Of a stretch of 7,236 nt of DNA, positions 5,973-7,236 are shown piece after piece. The stretch covers positions 1-7,236 of the forward strand of contig JAOZRP010000112.1 in assembly GCA_029940125.1 (NCBI GenBank). The letters run 5' to 3'. The notes beneath the pieces were generated by a model. It was not told the DNA's origin. It worked only from the letters and a program-made list of their open reading frames with translations, and did not search any database. The translations under genes were made by a program, and so were the position numbers. Every line of letters begins with the position of its first letter. Position 1 is the stretch's first letter. Origin of the DNA: a bacterium (lineage in GTDB: Bacteria; Desulfobacterota; Anaeroferrophillalia; Anaeroferrophillales; Anaeroferrophillaceae).

Positions 5973-6983
5973 TTACACAGTAAAATCAGGATCAACATGC
6001 TTGCGAATCAACACCCTCAGTTCATCCACGCTTAAACGCTCCGGATTGTCGTTGCTGTTATATTTGAAATCTTCCCGGCATTTCACCGCCTTGTTGACTT
6101 TAATAAATTCATCAACATCCCATAATCGCATTGAAGGGAGGATCACATATTCATTCTCCAACTCTACCGTGTTAACAGCATCGGAAACAGTGATCATTTC
6201 TTCATGAAGTTTTTCCCCGGGACGAACTCCAATGCTCTGCAACTGACAATCGGGTGCAACAGCTTCAGCAAGATCGGTAATCAGGTAACTGGGAATTTTA
6301 GGAACGTAAATTTCCCCCCCCCACATTTTTTCCAGGGTCTGTAAAACCATTTGAACTCCATGGTCCAAGGTAATATTAAAACGGGTCATCCGTTTATCCG
6401 TAATCGATAAAAAACCGGTATGGCGCTGCTGCAGAAAAAGGGGAATGACGCTGCCCCGACTGCCCATGACGTTCCCATACCGAACCACGCTGAACTTGAT
6501 ATCCCTTTTGCCTTTAATATTATTGGCCGCCACAAAAAGCTTGTCCGAACAAAGTTTCGTTGCTCCGTAAAGATTAACCGGACCGGCCGCTTTGTCAGTA
6601 CTTAACGCCACCACCTTTTTCACCCCGGCGTCAAGGCAGGTTTCAATCACATTCTGAGCTCCCAGGATATTGGTCTTAATACATTCAAAAGGATTGTACT
6701 CAGCCGCCGGCACCTGTTTGAGAGCCGCGGCATGAATAACAATATCAATATCCTGCAGAGCCCGCGCCAGGCGTTCCTTATCGCGCACATCCCCAATGAA
6801 ATAGCGAATTTGTGGATATTTTTCATGAGAAAAGACCTGAGCCATCTCAAACTGTTTCAATTCATCACGGGAAAAAACCACCAGCCGGGTGATTTCGGGG
6901 TAGCGATTGAGAACTGTTTCAATAAATTTCCGTCCAAACGACCCGGTCCCGCCGGTAACCATAATGGAATGTTCTTTCAGCAA
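5973..6983 (-). CDS. pseB: UDP-N-acetylglucosamine 4,6-dehydratase (inverting)
   Basis: PseB commits UDP-GlcNAc to the pathway by 4,6-dehydration with C5 inversion, using bound NADP. The 336-residue length is normal for the soluble form. It is an extended SDR: TGGTGSFG (10-17) binds the cofactor, and Thr129, Asp130, Lys131, Tyr139 and Lys143 (STDKAAGPVNLYGATK region) line up with Thr131, Asp132, Lys133, Tyr141 and Lys145 of Helicobacter FlaA1. RPGEKLHEEM is a further family motif. The start is TTG at 6983; an in-frame TAA lies nine codons upstream with no ATG or GTG between, and the next in-frame ATG would cut the cofactor strand. The only ribosome site (AGAGAGG, 6997-7003) is 13 bases away, longer than ideal, suggesting weak initiation. 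Codons 221-224 (WGGE) contain nine consecutive G. First gene of the operon and lower in GC than the genes after it. Confidence 0.95.
   Translation of the reverse strand: MLKEHSIMVTGGTGSFGRKFIETVLNRYPEITRLVVFSRDELKQFEMAQVFSHEKYPQIRYFIGDVRDKERLARALQDIDIVIHAAALKQVPAAEYNPFECIKTNILGAQNVIETCLDAGVKKVVALSTDKAAGPVNLYGATKLCSDKLFVAANNIKGKRDIKFSVVRYGNVMGSRGSVIPLFLQQRHTGFLSITDKRMTRFNITLDHGVQMVLQTLEKMWGGEIYVPKIPSYLITDLAEAVAPDCQLQSIGVRPGEKLHEEMITVSDAVNTVELENEYVILPSMRLWDVDEFIKVNKAVKCREDFKYNSNDNPERLSVDELRVLIRKHVDPDFTV
6314..6322 (-). repeat. Nine-base G tract within pseB
   Basis: The plus strand has nine C in a row, so the pseB coding strand has nine G, encoding the end of Trp221, then Gly222, Gly223 and the first base of Glu224. 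I translated the neighbouring frames: loss of one G gives a stop after residue 233, and gain of one G gives a stop after residue 228. Either removes about a third of the enzyme. Tracts of this kind are classical slipped-strand sites, but the encoded WGGE residues are themselves conserved in PseB. Confidence 0.6.
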
Positions 6984-7236
6984 GGAACTACACCATCCTC
7001 TCTTTTGTTAACGTCAGGCTTATACAGCTGACAAAAAAGTTTCCTGGCCCATAAATTCAACTATTGATTCAGGATATATTGGCTAACAATTGCACATTAT
7101 GCTATAACTTTTATACAGAAACCAGCATTTTTGAACAAATTATTTAGTCTAATCAAAATTTGAACGAGATGCCAGATTATACCTAATTAAAAATTGAAAG
7201 ATATGGCAAAGCTACAGGACATTACTCCTAAACACT
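6984..7236 (-). other. AT-rich upstream region of the pse operon, no gene
   Basis: These 253 bases hold no credible gene on either strand and are much richer in A+T than the rest of the window. On the minus strand they contain two -10-like hexamers (TATAAA at 7115-7110 and TATAAT at 7181-7176), the long-spaced ribosome site of pseB, and a short dyad, GTCAG-N10-CTGAC, at 7013-7032. The dyad could be an operator or a leader hairpin, but five-base arms are weak evidence. No riboswitch or tRNA fold is recognised. The window ends before any neighbouring gene appears. Confidence 0.6.
7110..7138 (-). promoter_or_regulatory. Candidate sigma-70 promoter of the pse operon
   Basis: On the minus strand, TTGTTC (complement of 7133-7138) and TATAAA (complement of 7110-7115) are 17 bases apart. 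The -10 matches five of six consensus bases, the -35 only three. Transcription would start near 7103 and give a leader of about 120 bases. A perfect TATAAT at 7176-7181 has no good -35 at the right distance and is the main rival. I found no convincing sigma-54 or flagellar sigma-28 site. Confidence 0.3.

Noticed and set aside
6732..7031. 99-codon plus-strand open frame over the pseB 5' end and leader
   Set aside because: Antisense to conserved pseB codons, no ribosome site and no recognisable family.
7020..7052. Short leader peptide (MGQETFLSAV) on the minus strand
   Set aside because: Ten codons with no Shine-Dalgarno sequence and no attenuator structure; likely chance.
7155..7174. Sigma-54-like TGGCAT in the upstream region
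   Set aside because: The -12 half (TTGC) is missing at the required distance.
1..7236. tRNA, rRNA, CRISPR arrays, transposases, attachment sites
   Set aside because: Looked for on both strands; no regular direct repeats, no cloverleaf or rRNA-like sequence and no recombinase motifs.

Overview
The window reads as part of a bacterial genome, probably an anaerobe. The evidence is an aldo/keto reductase carrying a two-cluster ferredoxin tail, a family common in Desulfobacterota and Clostridia, next to a sugar-nucleotide operon. No 16S gene or other lineage marker is present, so placement below 'probably anaerobic bacterium' is a guess. Base composition is uneven by eye: very GC-rich at the left edge, GC-rich through pseGH and pseI, clearly lower in pseB, and AT-rich in the last 250 bases.

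Layout: (1) Positions 1-360, plus strand: the 3' end of an OppB/DppB-type ABC transporter permease, cut by the window edge. (2) Positions 429-1391, minus strand: a complete aldo/keto reductase with a C-terminal 2[4Fe-4S] domain, convergent with the permease. Both gaps around it hold a copy of a diverged ~40-base element (378-415 and 1437-1479) in opposite orientations, so the copies face each other across the gene. (3) Positions 1499-6983, minus strand: a tightly packed five-gene operon in the order pseB, pseC, pseF-like, pseG-pseH fusion, pseI. (4) Positions 6984-7236: AT-rich upstream region with candidate promoter elements and no gene.

Together the operon covers every step from UDP-GlcNAc to CMP-pseudaminic acid: inverting 4,6-dehydration (PseB), transamination (PseC), 4-N-acetylation (PseH domain), UDP removal (PseG domain), condensation with phosphoenolpyruvate (PseI) and CMP activation (SpsF-type protein in the PseF position). 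The product is a nonulosonic acid usually attached to flagellin or built into surface polysaccharide; no glycosyltransferase or flagellin gene is visible here to say which. Genes overlap by 4, 4 and 11 bases or are 14 bases apart, which suggests one transcript and coupled translation.

Points for a second look: a run of nine G in the coding strand of pseB, which could act as a phase-variation switch for the whole pathway; TTG start codons on three of the five operon genes; the PseG-PseH fusion; the SpsF-type rather than NeuA-type cytidylyltransferase; and the repeat pair bracketing the reductase. I see no wholly new system; the genes belong to known families and the novelty is in architecture and possible switching.
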